Positions 36,714 to 44,410 of a DNA stretch of 64,000 bases are shown piece after piece. Made by a program: the position numbers and the translations under genes. The DNA is taken from NCBI GenBank assembly GCA_900541855.1, contig UQLD01000005.1, positions 1 through 64,000 on the forward strand, in the 5' to 3' direction. The notes under the pieces are model-generated. The model made no database searches and was not told where the DNA came from. It saw only the letters and a list, made by a program, of their open reading frames with translations. Numbering within the stretch: position 1 is the stretch's first letter; each line of letters begins with the position of its first letter. The DNA comes from an uncultured Collinsella sp. Its GTDB lineage: Bacteria; Actinomycetota; Coriobacteriia; Coriobacteriales; Coriobacteriaceae.

Positions 36714-36750
36714 ACGTGCCAAAATAAACCCGTCCCTTTTTGGTAGGTTT
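36714..36750. repeat. Family E half copy
   Basis: GTGCCAAAATAAACCCGTCC followed by CTTTTTGGTAGG matches the right arm of the E repeat at 28899-28969. The left arm is missing. Confidence 0.6.
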
Positions 36751-36785
36751 GGCGAGTGTGGATTTTCGGACGCTTAACTAACGAG

Positions 36786-36849
36786 CGTGGATAATCTCCC
36801 ACTTTGACTTTGAGGCCGTCACCGAGCCAAAAACGGGAGATTATCCACG
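36786..36849. repeat. Family D inverted repeat, left of fic
   Basis: Perfect 15-bp arms CGTGGATAATCTCCC / GGGAGATTATCCACG. The fic gene lies between this copy and a near-identical one at 38225-38288. TTATCCACG matches a DnaA box in 8 of 9 positions, once in each arm. Confidence 0.9.
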
Positions 36850-36894
36850 TTCATTTTGGATGACCCCCTTGTACCAAGCCGAGCTCCATGGTCA

Positions 36895-36996
36895 AGTAAT
36901 AACGACTTCTCATCATTAGATTGTTTACATGAATTCTAATAACTATTTAATCCTTAAACTCGTTATTAGAATTGATATGATTAGCCTAATAACGAG
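36895..36996 (+). promoter_or_regulatory. fic promoter region with repeated TAATAACG half sites
   Basis: CTCGTTATTAG (36959-36969) and CTAATAACGAG (36986-36996) form a perfect 11-bp inverted repeat ending about 30 bases before the fic start. Further half-sites lie at 36897-36905 (TAATAACGA) and near 36936 (CTAATAACT). TTGTTT, 17 bases, TATTTA could be the promoter. The region is AT-rich compared with the rest of the window. Confidence 0.65.
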
Positions 36997-37025
36997 TTTC
37001 CGGCACTAAAGATATGGAGGGCGCG

Positions 37026-38198
37026 ATGCAAATCGAGGAGAACGGCCAGGGAACGCTCCGCAATAATCTATCGGGGAAATTGGCTTACTATTCGTTTTTT
37101 CCAACGCCCTTGCAATCATTGAGGCAGCTAAACCTCACCGAGGAAACCTATCGCACGCTTTCCGCATGCTCACGAAAGCTTGGAGAGCTTGAAGGCATGC
37201 TCTACTTTGTTCCCAACGCCGACATGTATCTGACAATGTACGTGCGCAAAGAAGCACTCCTTTCTTCGCAAATTGAGGGAACCCAGTGCACGTTTGACGA
37301 CCTACTTAGTCCATCGCAAACACAACTCCATCATAAAGATGTCGCAGACGTCGTGAATTACGTCCGTGCTGTCGACCGCGGCGTAGAACTGCTCAAAAAG
37401 ATGCCCTTGTGCACGAGACTTCTTAGGCAAGTTCATGCGGTCCTGCTGGACGGAGTGCGCGGAACGGAGAAGAATCTAGGCGAACTGCGCTCCTCACAAA
37501 ACTGGATTGGCCCCTCAGGCTGCACCATTGCAACCGCATCGTTTGTCCCTCCAAACATTGAAGATTTGAGTAACACGCTCCAGGACCTCGAACGCTTTAT
37601 CAATGAGCCTCAAGTCGAAATGGATCCGATTGTGCGGGCGGCGCTCGTCCATTACCAATTTGAAATTGCCCATCCATTCCTAGACGGAAACGGTCGCCTG
37701 GGCAGGCTTCTCATTACACTTATGCTCATCAATGATGGCGTTCTTCATTCTTGCTTGTTCTATCCATCGTTCCAGTTCAAGAAAAATCGAAGCGAGTACT
37801 ACCGGCAACTCACATCCGTAAGGGAGAGAGGCACTTACGAGGAATGGATAGAGTTTTTCTGCAACAGTCTTCTCGAGAGTGCGGAGGACTCGGTAGGGTC
37901 TTTAAAAAACCTTGTTGACCTCCATAACCGTTCCACAGCAACCATTACCGAAAATCTCGGAAGGACTGCTGCAAACGGGCAAAGGCTGTTGGGCATTCTT
38001 GAAGAGCACCCCATCGTCGACACCGCATTCATCGCTGCCCAACTCGATATCGGCAGGAGTACCGCGAGCTCGCTCGTCAAATCATTTGAAGAATTGGGTA
38101 TCCTCCGTCCGCTCGACGAGTCAAGACAGAGATACCGGCAGTACGGGTATGAAGAGTATCTTTCGATTCTCAGGGAAGACGCCGAGCCGATTAGATAG
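37026..38198 (+). CDS. Fic-domain protein (AMP-transferase type) with C-terminal winged helix
   Basis: Fic enzymes usually attach AMP to target proteins. The 390-residue protein has the catalytic motif HPFLDGNGRLGR (about residue 213) and an N-terminal inhibitory-helix motif (SSQIEGT, about residue 75), which blocks ATP binding in class II Fic proteins. A C-terminal winged helix (FIAAQLDIGRSTASSLVKSFEELGI) suggests DNA binding, possibly to the palindrome upstream. ATG 37026 follows GGAGG. The gene has lower GC than its neighbours and is bracketed by D repeats, indicating acquisition. No antitoxin gene is seen. Confidence 0.9.
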   Translation: MQIEENGQGTLRNNLSGKLAYYSFFPTPLQSLRQLNLTEETYRTLSACSRKLGELEGMLYFVPNADMYLTMYVRKEALLSSQIEGTQCTFDDLLSPSQTQLHHKDVADVVNYVRAVDRGVELLKKMPLCTRLLRQVHAVLLDGVRGTEKNLGELRSSQNWIGPSGCTIATASFVPPNIEDLSNTLQDLERFINEPQVEMDPIVRAALVHYQFEIAHPFLDGNGRLGRLLITLMLINDGVLHSCLFYPSFQFKKNRSEYYRQLTSVRERGTYEEWIEFFCNSLLESAEDSVGSLKNLVDLHNRSTATITENLGRTAANGQRLLGILEEHPIVDTAFIAAQLDIGRSTASSLVKSFEELGILRPLDESRQRYRQYGYEEYLSILREDAEPIR

Positions 38199-38224
38199 GC
38201 ATCGCAACCCAGGCAAATTAAAGC

Positions 38225-38288
38225 GAGCGTGGATAATCTCCCACTTTGAGCCTGCACACAGGCCAAAAACGGGAGATTATCCACGCTC
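38225..38288. repeat. Family D inverted repeat, right of fic
   Basis: Perfect 18-bp arms GAGCGTGGATAATCTCCC and its complement. Same orientation and almost the same sequence as 36786-36849, so fic is flanked by direct copies. The loop differs between copies. Confidence 0.9.
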
Positions 38289-38298
38289 ATTCCTGAGT

Positions 38299-38325
38299 AG
38301 TCATTTATGAACGTCCCCAATGACT
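38299..38325. repeat. Family F palindrome
   Basis: AGTCATT-TATGAACGTCCCC-AATGACT, 27 bases. It lies between the D repeat and element K copy 2, the same K-then-F order as at 34874-35109. Confidence 0.85.
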
Positions 38326-38386
38326 AGTCCGGCAACGCCGATGTTTCGGCAACGACAGCGAGCGAGCCGCATTCGGAGCAAGACGA

Positions 38387-38552
38387 CGCCGCAGGTAGAG
38401 AACGGACAGCGAGCGGGTCGCATTTGAGACAAGGTGACGTGAAACGAAAGGGCGCTGACCTTCTGGTCGCGCCCTTGAAGTTGAACGTCAGATTGTCCAA
38501 ATGCGGCCCGCGCAGCGTCGAGCAGTTACGGCGTTTGGTAAAACGCCGTAAC
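38387..38552 (-). ncRNA. Structured element K, copy 2
   Basis: On the minus strand: hairpin I (GTTACGGCGTTT / AAACGCCGTAAC, loop TACC) beginning on the last base of the pyrE stop codon; linker TGCTCGACGCTGCGCGGG; stem II (CGCATTTG with CAAATGCG, a bulged T, GACAA with TTGTC, TGACGT with ACGTCA); terminal hairpin (AAGGGCGC with GCGCCCTT around GACC-AGAA-GGTC and one bulged A); tail CGCTCGCTGTCCGTTC. A partial second tail copy (GCTCGCTCGCTGTCG) follows near 38350-38372. Linker and tail are nearly identical to copy 1 while the stems differ and still pair. Confidence 0.7.
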
Positions 38553-39232
38553 TAACGTGCTCCGTACTGCTCGTAGTAGGCGTCGATGGCGGTCTTGAGC
38601 TCGTCGTCGATGACAACCTTGCCGTCGATCTCGTGGTTGTAGAGGGTCTCGACGACCTCAGCCATGGAGACGATGCTCGCGACGGGGAAACCGTACTTGG
38701 CCTCGATCTCCTTCTGCGCGGTGGTCACACCGCCCTTGCCGACCTCCATGCGGTTGAGGGACACGATCAGGCCCTTGATCTCGACATCGGCAGCAGCCTT
38801 GACCTTGGGATAGGTCTCGTCGATGGACTTGCCGCTGGTGGTAACGTCCTCGACCATGACCACGCGGTCGCCGTCCTTGGGCTCATAACCCAGCAGGTTG
38901 CCCTTGTCGGCACCGTGGTCCTTGGCCTCCTTGCGGTCGCAGCAGTACTTGACCTCCTTGCCATACAGCTCGTGGTAGGCAATTGCGGTCACGACGGCCA
39001 GCGGAATACCCTTGTAGGCCGGTCCAAACAGCACATCAAAGTCGTCGCCAAAGTTATCGTGGATGGCCTGGGCGTAATACTCGCCCAGCTTCTTGAGCTG
39101 ATAGCCCGTCACGTAAGCGCCGGCGTTCATAAAGAACGGGGACTGACGGCCGCTCTTGAGCGTAAAGCTGCCGAACTTAAGGACGTCGGACTCAACCATG
39201 AACTTGATGAACTCTTGCTTGTAAGCCTCCAT
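38552..39232 (-). CDS. pyrE: Orotate phosphoribosyltransferase
   Basis: PyrE joins orotate and PRPP to orotidine 5'-phosphate in pyrimidine synthesis. The 226-residue protein has the substrate segment FTLKSGRQSPFFMNAGAY, VLFGPAYKGIPLAV, the catalytic loop YCCDRKEAKDHG, and the PRPP motif VVMVEDVTTSGKSI. ATG 39232 has GAGGAG five bases upstream. It is not next to other pyr genes here. Confidence 0.96.
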   Translation of the reverse strand: MEAYKQEFIKFMVESDVLKFGSFTLKSGRQSPFFMNAGAYVTGYQLKKLGEYYAQAIHDNFGDDFDVLFGPAYKGIPLAVVTAIAYHELYGKEVKYCCDRKEAKDHGADKGNLLGYEPKDGDRVVMVEDVTTSGKSIDETYPKVKAAADVEIKGLIVSLNRMEVGKGGVTTAQKEIEAKYGFPVASIVSMAEVVETLYNHEIDGKVVIDDELKTAIDAYYEQYGAR

Positions 39233-39352
39233 GCAGGCTCCTCTCGTAATCGCGTACGTGCCTTCCAGTTTAGCGCAGGCGAAGCGTCGATGCGGGTACG
39301 CTTTAAGGCCACATCCCCCGTTAGAGTAAGGGACTGGCCGGCGGCTCATACG

Positions 39353-40888
39353 CTAGTCCTTGGGTGTCCAGGACCAGAAGAAGTTGATAAGGGCCACACG
39401 TGAGGTGGTGCCGGTCTTTTTGTTGATCGAGGAAATGTGACGATAGAGCGTGGAGCGCGAAAGGAAAAGCGTTGTGGCGATGTCCTGAACGCTCTGGTCC
39501 GAAACGACCAAGGCCTCAAGAATATCGCGCTCGCGCTCTGTAAGCTCAAAGGTGGCGACGAAGGCATCGAGGCGTTCATCGGACGTGAGCTCCGCTGCCT
39601 CCACGGGCTCGGGGTCGGAGCATGTGGGCGCAAGATCCCCACCAAGATCGTCGGTAGCAAGCGACAGGCCATCCTGCATCACGACATCATCGGCCCGTTG
39701 CCCCAACTGCCCCAGCAGCGTAATCGCAATACCCACAAACATCACGAGCGCCGCGCCGACTGCCGCCAGCACGTTTTGACTCGAGATAATCGCCACTGCC
39801 GGCGCCGTCACGAACATCGAGCACACGTTGTTGACGACGCGACCCATGCACGGCCAAAAATATGACCAGCGCGCATAGAGCGAGACGGCGGCATATTTTG
39901 TGGTAAAGAACACCACGAAAAAGCCCGAGCCCAGATAAAAGATGATCGTGGCAGCAAGCTCGTTGCCGCCATTGCCATCGACGATGAGCACAAAGAACGA
40001 AAGCGTGGACAGTATGGCGGCACATGTCATGCCGATATTCATATACGAGCGGCCGTGCAGGTCAAATAGTGCGCCAGCGACCAACGAGCTCACGACAAGC
40101 AGCAGGCGCGGCCAATCGCCCAAATCGACGGCTCCGACAGCATGCAGGGTCGTGAAGCCCGCGTTGAGAGCGGCGAATACGCTGGAAAGATACGCCGTCG
40201 CCACGGTCAGGCGAACTACGGCGCGACGGAATGCCGCCTTTGCCTCGGGATCGTCATGCCACTTGGCGCCATATTCCAGAGCATCTACCGAAAGCCCGGC
40301 AGCACTGGGTTCAAAGTTGGGGTCGGACTCGTCGCACAGCTTGGCGCGTCGGGCACCGTGGAGCAACGCCACCTGCGCGATCGCACAGACGACCAGCACA
40401 GCCTGCTGAGGAATACCGACAGGCATCACCATGTGGTTGATCACCTGTACCAGAACGCCCATGGCATAGGAAAGTGCGGCGGCGCGCGCCAGGCAGGGCG
40501 TCTGCGCAAAACGCCGCGCAAGATTGGCATGGGCGGTCGATCCGCAATAGCCCAGGGCGCAGCACGCCACCAGGCCGCCGGCAATTACTACCTCAAACCG
40601 CACTGCCGTAATCATCAGCAGCAACGCCGATACCAACAGCACGCCTGTAATATCGCTCGTCGCATCGATCGTCTGGGGAAGGCGATAGTACAGAAATGGG
40701 CGCACGAAAAAGCCAATCACGCTCGCGCCGACAACGATGCTCTCGTAGATGACGACCTCACTCGATGGCACGAACTCGGCTATGCGCACATCAAAGAGAT
40801 ACTCGCACGCCAAAAACGTGAAGAAGAACAGCGCCAGGCATATAATCTCCCGAATGCCCCGACGCAAATATGCGGTTGTGTCTCCCAT
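39353..40888 (-). CDS. Membrane-embedded LuxR-family regulator
   Basis: About ten to twelve membrane segments (residues 10-410) are followed by a cytoplasmic linker and a C-terminal LuxR HTH (LTERERDILEALVVSDQSVQ, then SRSTLYRHISSINKKTG) in 511 aa. This transporter-like sensor fused to LuxR is typical of Coriobacteriia, which carry many paralogues; ligands are unknown. The start is uncertain: ATG 40888 is used, a TTG at 40918 is also open. It may control a nearby gene such as the glucosidase, but no site is recognised. Confidence 0.88.
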   Translation of the reverse strand: MGDTTAYLRRGIREIICLALFFFTFLACEYLFDVRIAEFVPSSEVVIYESIVVGASVIGFFVRPFLYYRLPQTIDATSDITGVLLVSALLLMITAVRFEVVIAGGLVACCALGYCGSTAHANLARRFAQTPCLARAAALSYAMGVLVQVINHMVMPVGIPQQAVLVVCAIAQVALLHGARRAKLCDESDPNFEPSAAGLSVDALEYGAKWHDDPEAKAAFRRAVVRLTVATAYLSSVFAALNAGFTTLHAVGAVDLGDWPRLLLVVSSLVAGALFDLHGRSYMNIGMTCAAILSTLSFFVLIVDGNGGNELAATIIFYLGSGFFVVFFTTKYAAVSLYARWSYFWPCMGRVVNNVCSMFVTAPAVAIISSQNVLAAVGAALVMFVGIAITLLGQLGQRADDVVMQDGLSLATDDLGGDLAPTCSDPEPVEAAELTSDERLDAFVATFELTERERDILEALVVSDQSVQDIATTLFLSRSTLYRHISSINKKTGTTSRVALINFFWSWTPKD

Positions 40889-41084
40889 GCCCCTCACGGT
40901 TAACCCCCGGCCGCTCAATTGTCTGGAAATCTATTTTAATAAAGAACCAGTCTCAATATCGAAGCCAGGCTCGAAATGTTGCCAATTCGACCCCAGCCGT
41001 CCACATCACGCCGCGATTTTGAGCCGCATGGACCAGAAGGAACGCGCGCAACGCCACTTCCTTGATGGGCATCCCGATGCGAAC

Positions 41085-41117
41085 GCGCCCGGCGAGCATT
41101 AACTGCTCGCCGGGCGC
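41085..41117. terminator. Strong hairpin between the glucosidase and LuxR genes
   Basis: Perfect 14-bp arms GCGCCCGGCGAGCA / TGCTCGCCGGGCGC with a five-base loop. It lies downstream of the glucosidase stop on the minus strand and could end that transcript, although the T-run is weak. Confidence 0.7.
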
Positions 41118-41156
41118 CTTGGTTAGGAGACTCTGAAGTTAAGTGTCTCAGCTTCC

Positions 41157-42587
41157 TTAGGACAGGTCCTCACCATTCGTCTCGATGACATGCTTGTACC
41201 AGTCGAAGCTCTTCTTTTTGGAACGCTTGAGAGTGCCGTTGCCCGCATCATCGCGGTCCACATAGATAAAGCCGTAGCGCTTGGACATCTCGCCCGTGCC
41301 GGCAGACACCAGGTCGATCGGGCCCCAGGTAGTGTAGCCCAGCAGGTCAACGCCGTCCTCGGTCACCGCATCGCGCATCGCGGCAATATGCTGGCGCAGG
41401 AAGTCGATACGGTAGTCGTCGTTGATGGAACCATCCTCCTCGACAACATCCTTGGCGCCCAGACCGTTCTCGACCACAAACAGCGGCTTCTGATAACGGT
41501 CGTACAGGTCGTTAAGGGTGATGCGGAAGCCCAGCGGATCGATGGCCCAGCCCCACTGGCTCTCCTGCAGGTAGGGGTTCTTGGCGCCGGCGAAGGCGTT
41601 GCCCTGGGTGCGCTCGACATCGGGGTTGTCGGCACCGGCAGAGCAACGGGTGCTGTAATAGCTAAAGCTGATGAAGTCGACGGTGTTGTCGGCCAGGATC
41701 TCGCGGTCCTCGTCGGTCATGCCCACATCGATGCCTAGACGCTCGAGCTTCTTGACGGCATAGGCCGGGTAGTAGCCGCGGCTCTGGACGTCGACGAAGA
41801 AGTAGTTGTCCTGGTTGTCGAGCTGTGCCTGGCGCACATCGCCCGGACGGCAGCTGTAGGGGTAGTAGCTACCTGCGGCGAGCATGCAGCCGATCTTGAC
41901 CTCAGGGTCGATCTCGTGAGCGATCTTGGTTGCCCAAGCGCTGGCGACGAGCTCGTTGTGGGCGGCCAGGTACTCGACAGCCTCCTTGTTCTCACCCTCC
42001 TCAAAGACCAGACCGGCACCCATAAACGGCAGGTGCAGAATCATATTGATCTCGTTGAAGGTGAGCCAGTACTTCACCAGGCCTTTGTAGCGGGTGAAGA
42101 TCGTGGTCGCGAGGTTCTTGTAGAAGTCGATGAGCTTGCGATTGCGCCAACCACCGTACTCCTTGATGAGGTGAATCGGGCAGTCGAAGTGCGTGATAGT
42201 CACGAGCGGCTCGATGCCGTGTGCCTGGCACTCGCGGAACACGTCCTCGTAGAAGTCCAGGCCAGCCTCGTTAGGCTCGGTCTCGTCGCCGTTGGGGAAG
42301 ATGCGGGTCCACGCAAGGCTCATGCGGAAGGTCTTAAAGCCCATCTCGGCAAAGAGAGCGATGTCCTCCTTGTAATGGTGATAGAAATCGATGCCGGTCT
42401 GCGCGGGATAGTAATAGCCGCCCTCGAAGTCGAGCATCTTGTGCTGGTCGGAGACCACCGCATAGCGCTCGGGGCCGTGCGGAGCCACGTCCACGTTGGC
42501 CAGGCCGCGTCCGTCCACGTTGTAGGCGCCCTCGCACTGGTTGGCAGCCGTCGCGCCGCCCCACAGGAAGTCATTACGGAAAGCCAT
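41157..42587 (-). CDS. 6-phospho-beta-glucosidase (GH1)
   Basis: GH1 enzyme that cleaves phosphorylated beta-glucosides brought in by a PTS. In 476 aa the acid/base Glu is in WLTFNEIN and the nucleophile in VVENGLGA. The C-terminal SKKKSFDWYKHVI with its serine/lysine pattern is the phosphate-binding type seen in 6-phospho enzymes. No good ribosome site precedes ATG 42587. A family L element lies about 80 bases upstream. It fits with the free EIIA protein at 35907, but no permease is present. Confidence 0.93.
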   Translation of the reverse strand: MAFRNDFLWGGATAANQCEGAYNVDGRGLANVDVAPHGPERYAVVSDQHKMLDFEGGYYYPAQTGIDFYHHYKEDIALFAEMGFKTFRMSLAWTRIFPNGDETEPNEAGLDFYEDVFRECQAHGIEPLVTITHFDCPIHLIKEYGGWRNRKLIDFYKNLATTIFTRYKGLVKYWLTFNEINMILHLPFMGAGLVFEEGENKEAVEYLAAHNELVASAWATKIAHEIDPEVKIGCMLAAGSYYPYSCRPGDVRQAQLDNQDNYFFVDVQSRGYYPAYAVKKLERLGIDVGMTDEDREILADNTVDFISFSYYSTRCSAGADNPDVERTQGNAFAGAKNPYLQESQWGWAIDPLGFRITLNDLYDRYQKPLFVVENGLGAKDVVEEDGSINDDYRIDFLRQHIAAMRDAVTEDGVDLLGYTTWGPIDLVSAGTGEMSKRYGFIYVDRDDAGNGTLKRSKKKSFDWYKHVIETNGEDLS

Positions 42588-42669
42588 GCATCGATCATTT
42601 CATACGCTGCTTGTCGTGGTTTCAGCATCCCTGCAAACGGGGTACCACTCAACGACAACAGCGCGGGTC

Positions 42670-42728
42670 GACACTTCTTTTCGCGCGCAGACGCCCGGCA
42701 GCCACCCCGCCTGACACTTTTTGATACC
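42670..42728. repeat. Family L element, copy 2
   Basis: See 36649-36706 for copy 1. Both share ACTTCTTTTCGC, a GC-rich middle, and TGACACTT-N2-TGATACC, and both lie upstream of minus-strand sugar-use genes. Confidence 0.55.
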
Positions 42729-42740
42729 CGCCTGTCCAAT

Positions 42741-42988
42741 CCACCACAATGGGGACAGGCACCTTTGTGGTGGTTTGGGCCCGTTTGTCTCGATCTGCAA
42801 CAGTTAGGCCGCCAAAACCGGGCCTGGTGTTACAGATCGAGACTGTTCGGCCTGTCCCCTGCAGTTTGTCTAAATCTGTAACTGGTAGAGACGATTTAGC
42901 CCGCTAGATGTTACAGATCGAGACAGAAGATTCTAGTCGCAGGCGATGTCGAGGTTCTTGCCGGTGAGGCCCACGCAGCCGCCCTCGC
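42741..42988. repeat. Left 248-base direct repeat flanking the ATPase gene
   Basis: It contains a C hairpin, two B hairpins and then the last codons of the DUF4867 gene. It aligns end to end with 44163-44410 at roughly 90 percent identity, same orientation. The ATPase gene and its promoter lie between the two. Confidence 0.85.
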
Positions 42989-42990
42989 CG
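42933..42990 (-). pseudogene. Remnant of the DUF4867 gene 3' end
   Basis: The minus strand reads GCVGLTGKNLDIACD and a TAG stop, matching the end of the intact gene at 44355 (GYVGLTGKNLDIACD). Only about 18 codons are left. It marks the edge of the direct repeat and shows that the repeat unit includes coding sequence. Confidence 0.8.
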
Positions 42991-43051
42991 GCGGAATATT
43001 TGACTGAATAGGAAAAAAAGGAAAAAATAGGAAAAAAAGGAAAGGAGACTC

Positions 43052-44158
43052 ATGACTGAAACCATCTTCTCCCCCTCATTTGGAAATCGCCCGTCCTATC
43101 TGGTGGGGCGCGGAAGCGTGATTTCGACATTCATCTCCGGCCTTGAGCAGGAGCCGGGCAATCGAGACCGAGCCATGCTCATGCTCGGCCAGCGAGGCAG
43201 CGGCAAAACGGTTCTCCTGTGGGAACTTGCCGATCGCGCCCGCAAGCTCGGCTTCGTTGTCGCCACACCCACCGTAGCCTCCGAGGATATGCTCGAGCGC
43301 ATTGTTGAGAAGATCCAAGAAGCAGGCGAGCCTTACGTCAATAAACGCCATCTTCCTAAACTCACGAGCGGCAGCCTAAGTGTTTTTGGGTTCTCGGCAG
43401 GCCTCGAGTTCACACGAGACGTGCAGGAGACCAAGAGCTTTCAGTTCAAACTCACACAGCTCGCGCGCAAACTGACCGAGCAAGGACATGGCATCCTCAT
43501 CCTCATCGATGAGCTCCAGGCCAATTCATCCGAGATCAGACAGCTCGTCACCGCCTATCAAGAGCTGGTCGGTGAGGGACTCAACGTCGCGCTTGTTATG
43601 GCAGGGCTCCCGGGAGCAGTCTCCGCGACGCTCAACGACCGCGTACTGACATTTCTCAACCGCGCGCGCAAGGTCACGCTCGAACCGCTTTCAGTCGGAG
43701 ATGTGGATGCCTATTATCAGCGGGCTTTCGAAGAGCTCGGCCTTGATATCCCAAGAGACCTTCGCCTCCATGCCGCTCGCGCAACCCAAGGCTCGCCCTA
43801 TATGCTGCAACTCATCGGCTATAACATCGCCAATCGCTGCCAGGCAGGAGAACACGTAACGCCAGAGCAAGTCGACGGAGCAATCGAAGCGTCAAAGGCC
43901 GATTTCGAAAACGATGTGTGTGAAACGACGCTCGCCGCGTTATCGGACCAAGACGTCGCGTTTCTCTCCGCAATGACTGATGACAAAGACGCCGTGTCTC
44001 GCATTTCTGATGTTGCGAAGCGCATGTCAGTCACACCCGACTATGCGCAAAAGTATCGCCGGCGCCTCATCGACGCCGGCGTTATCGAGCAGGCGCGCCG
44101 CGGTTACGTGCGCTTCGCCGTACCATATATGGCTGACTACCTGCGCAGCCAGCTCTAG
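43052..44158 (+). CDS. AAA-family ATPase with C-terminal winged helix
   Basis: A STAND/archaeal-type ATPase of 368 aa. Walker A is GQRGSGKT (about residue 47), Walker B ILILIDELQ (about 150), a sensor-like region VALVMAGLPG, and a C-terminal winged helix (VAKRMSVTPDYAQKYRRRLIDAGVIEQ). The role is unknown; similar single-gene ATPases occur in mobile or defence contexts. Upstream, GGAAAAAA-type purine repeats lead to AAAGGAGACTC before the ATG. It is bracketed by direct repeats that include part of the next gene, so it is an inserted cassette. Confidence 0.85.
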   Translation: MTETIFSPSFGNRPSYLVGRGSVISTFISGLEQEPGNRDRAMLMLGQRGSGKTVLLWELADRARKLGFVVATPTVASEDMLERIVEKIQEAGEPYVNKRHLPKLTSGSLSVFGFSAGLEFTRDVQETKSFQFKLTQLARKLTEQGHGILILIDELQANSSEIRQLVTAYQELVGEGLNVALVMAGLPGAVSATLNDRVLTFLNRARKVTLEPLSVGDVDAYYQRAFEELGLDIPRDLRLHAARATQGSPYMLQLIGYNIANRCQAGEHVTPEQVDGAIEASKADFENDVCETTLAALSDQDVAFLSAMTDDKDAVSRISDVAKRMSVTPDYAQKYRRRLIDAGVIEQARRGYVRFAVPYMADYLRSQL

Positions 44159-44162
44159 CCAA

Positions 44163-44410
44163 CCACCACAATGGGGACAGGCACCTTTGTGGTGGTTTGG
44201 GCCCGGCTTGTCTCGATCTGTAACAGTTAGGCCGCCAAAACCGGGCCTGGTGTTACAGATCGAGATTTTCGGGCGGCCCTCTACGGTTTGTCTAAATCTG
44301 TAACAGGAAGAGACGATTTAGCCCGCTAGGTGTTACAGATCGAGACAGAAGATTCTAGTCGCAGGCGATGTCGAGGTTCTTGCCGGTGAGGCCTACGTAG
44401 CCGCCCTCGG
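44163..44410. repeat. Right 248-base direct repeat flanking the ATPase gene
   Basis: C hairpin (44163-44199), B hairpins (44211-44345) and the true end of the DUF4867 gene. Partner of 42741-42988. Confidence 0.85.

Noticed and set aside
37026..38198. Fic toxin of a toxin-antitoxin pair
   Set aside because: There is no antitoxin frame upstream; the inhibitory motif is inside the protein, so it is a self-inhibited class.
43052..44158. Insertion sequence carrying a transposition ATPase (IstB-like)
   Set aside because: No transposase partner and no terminal inverted repeats; the protein lacks the IstB layout and has a C-terminal winged helix. The flanks are direct repeats that include coding sequence.
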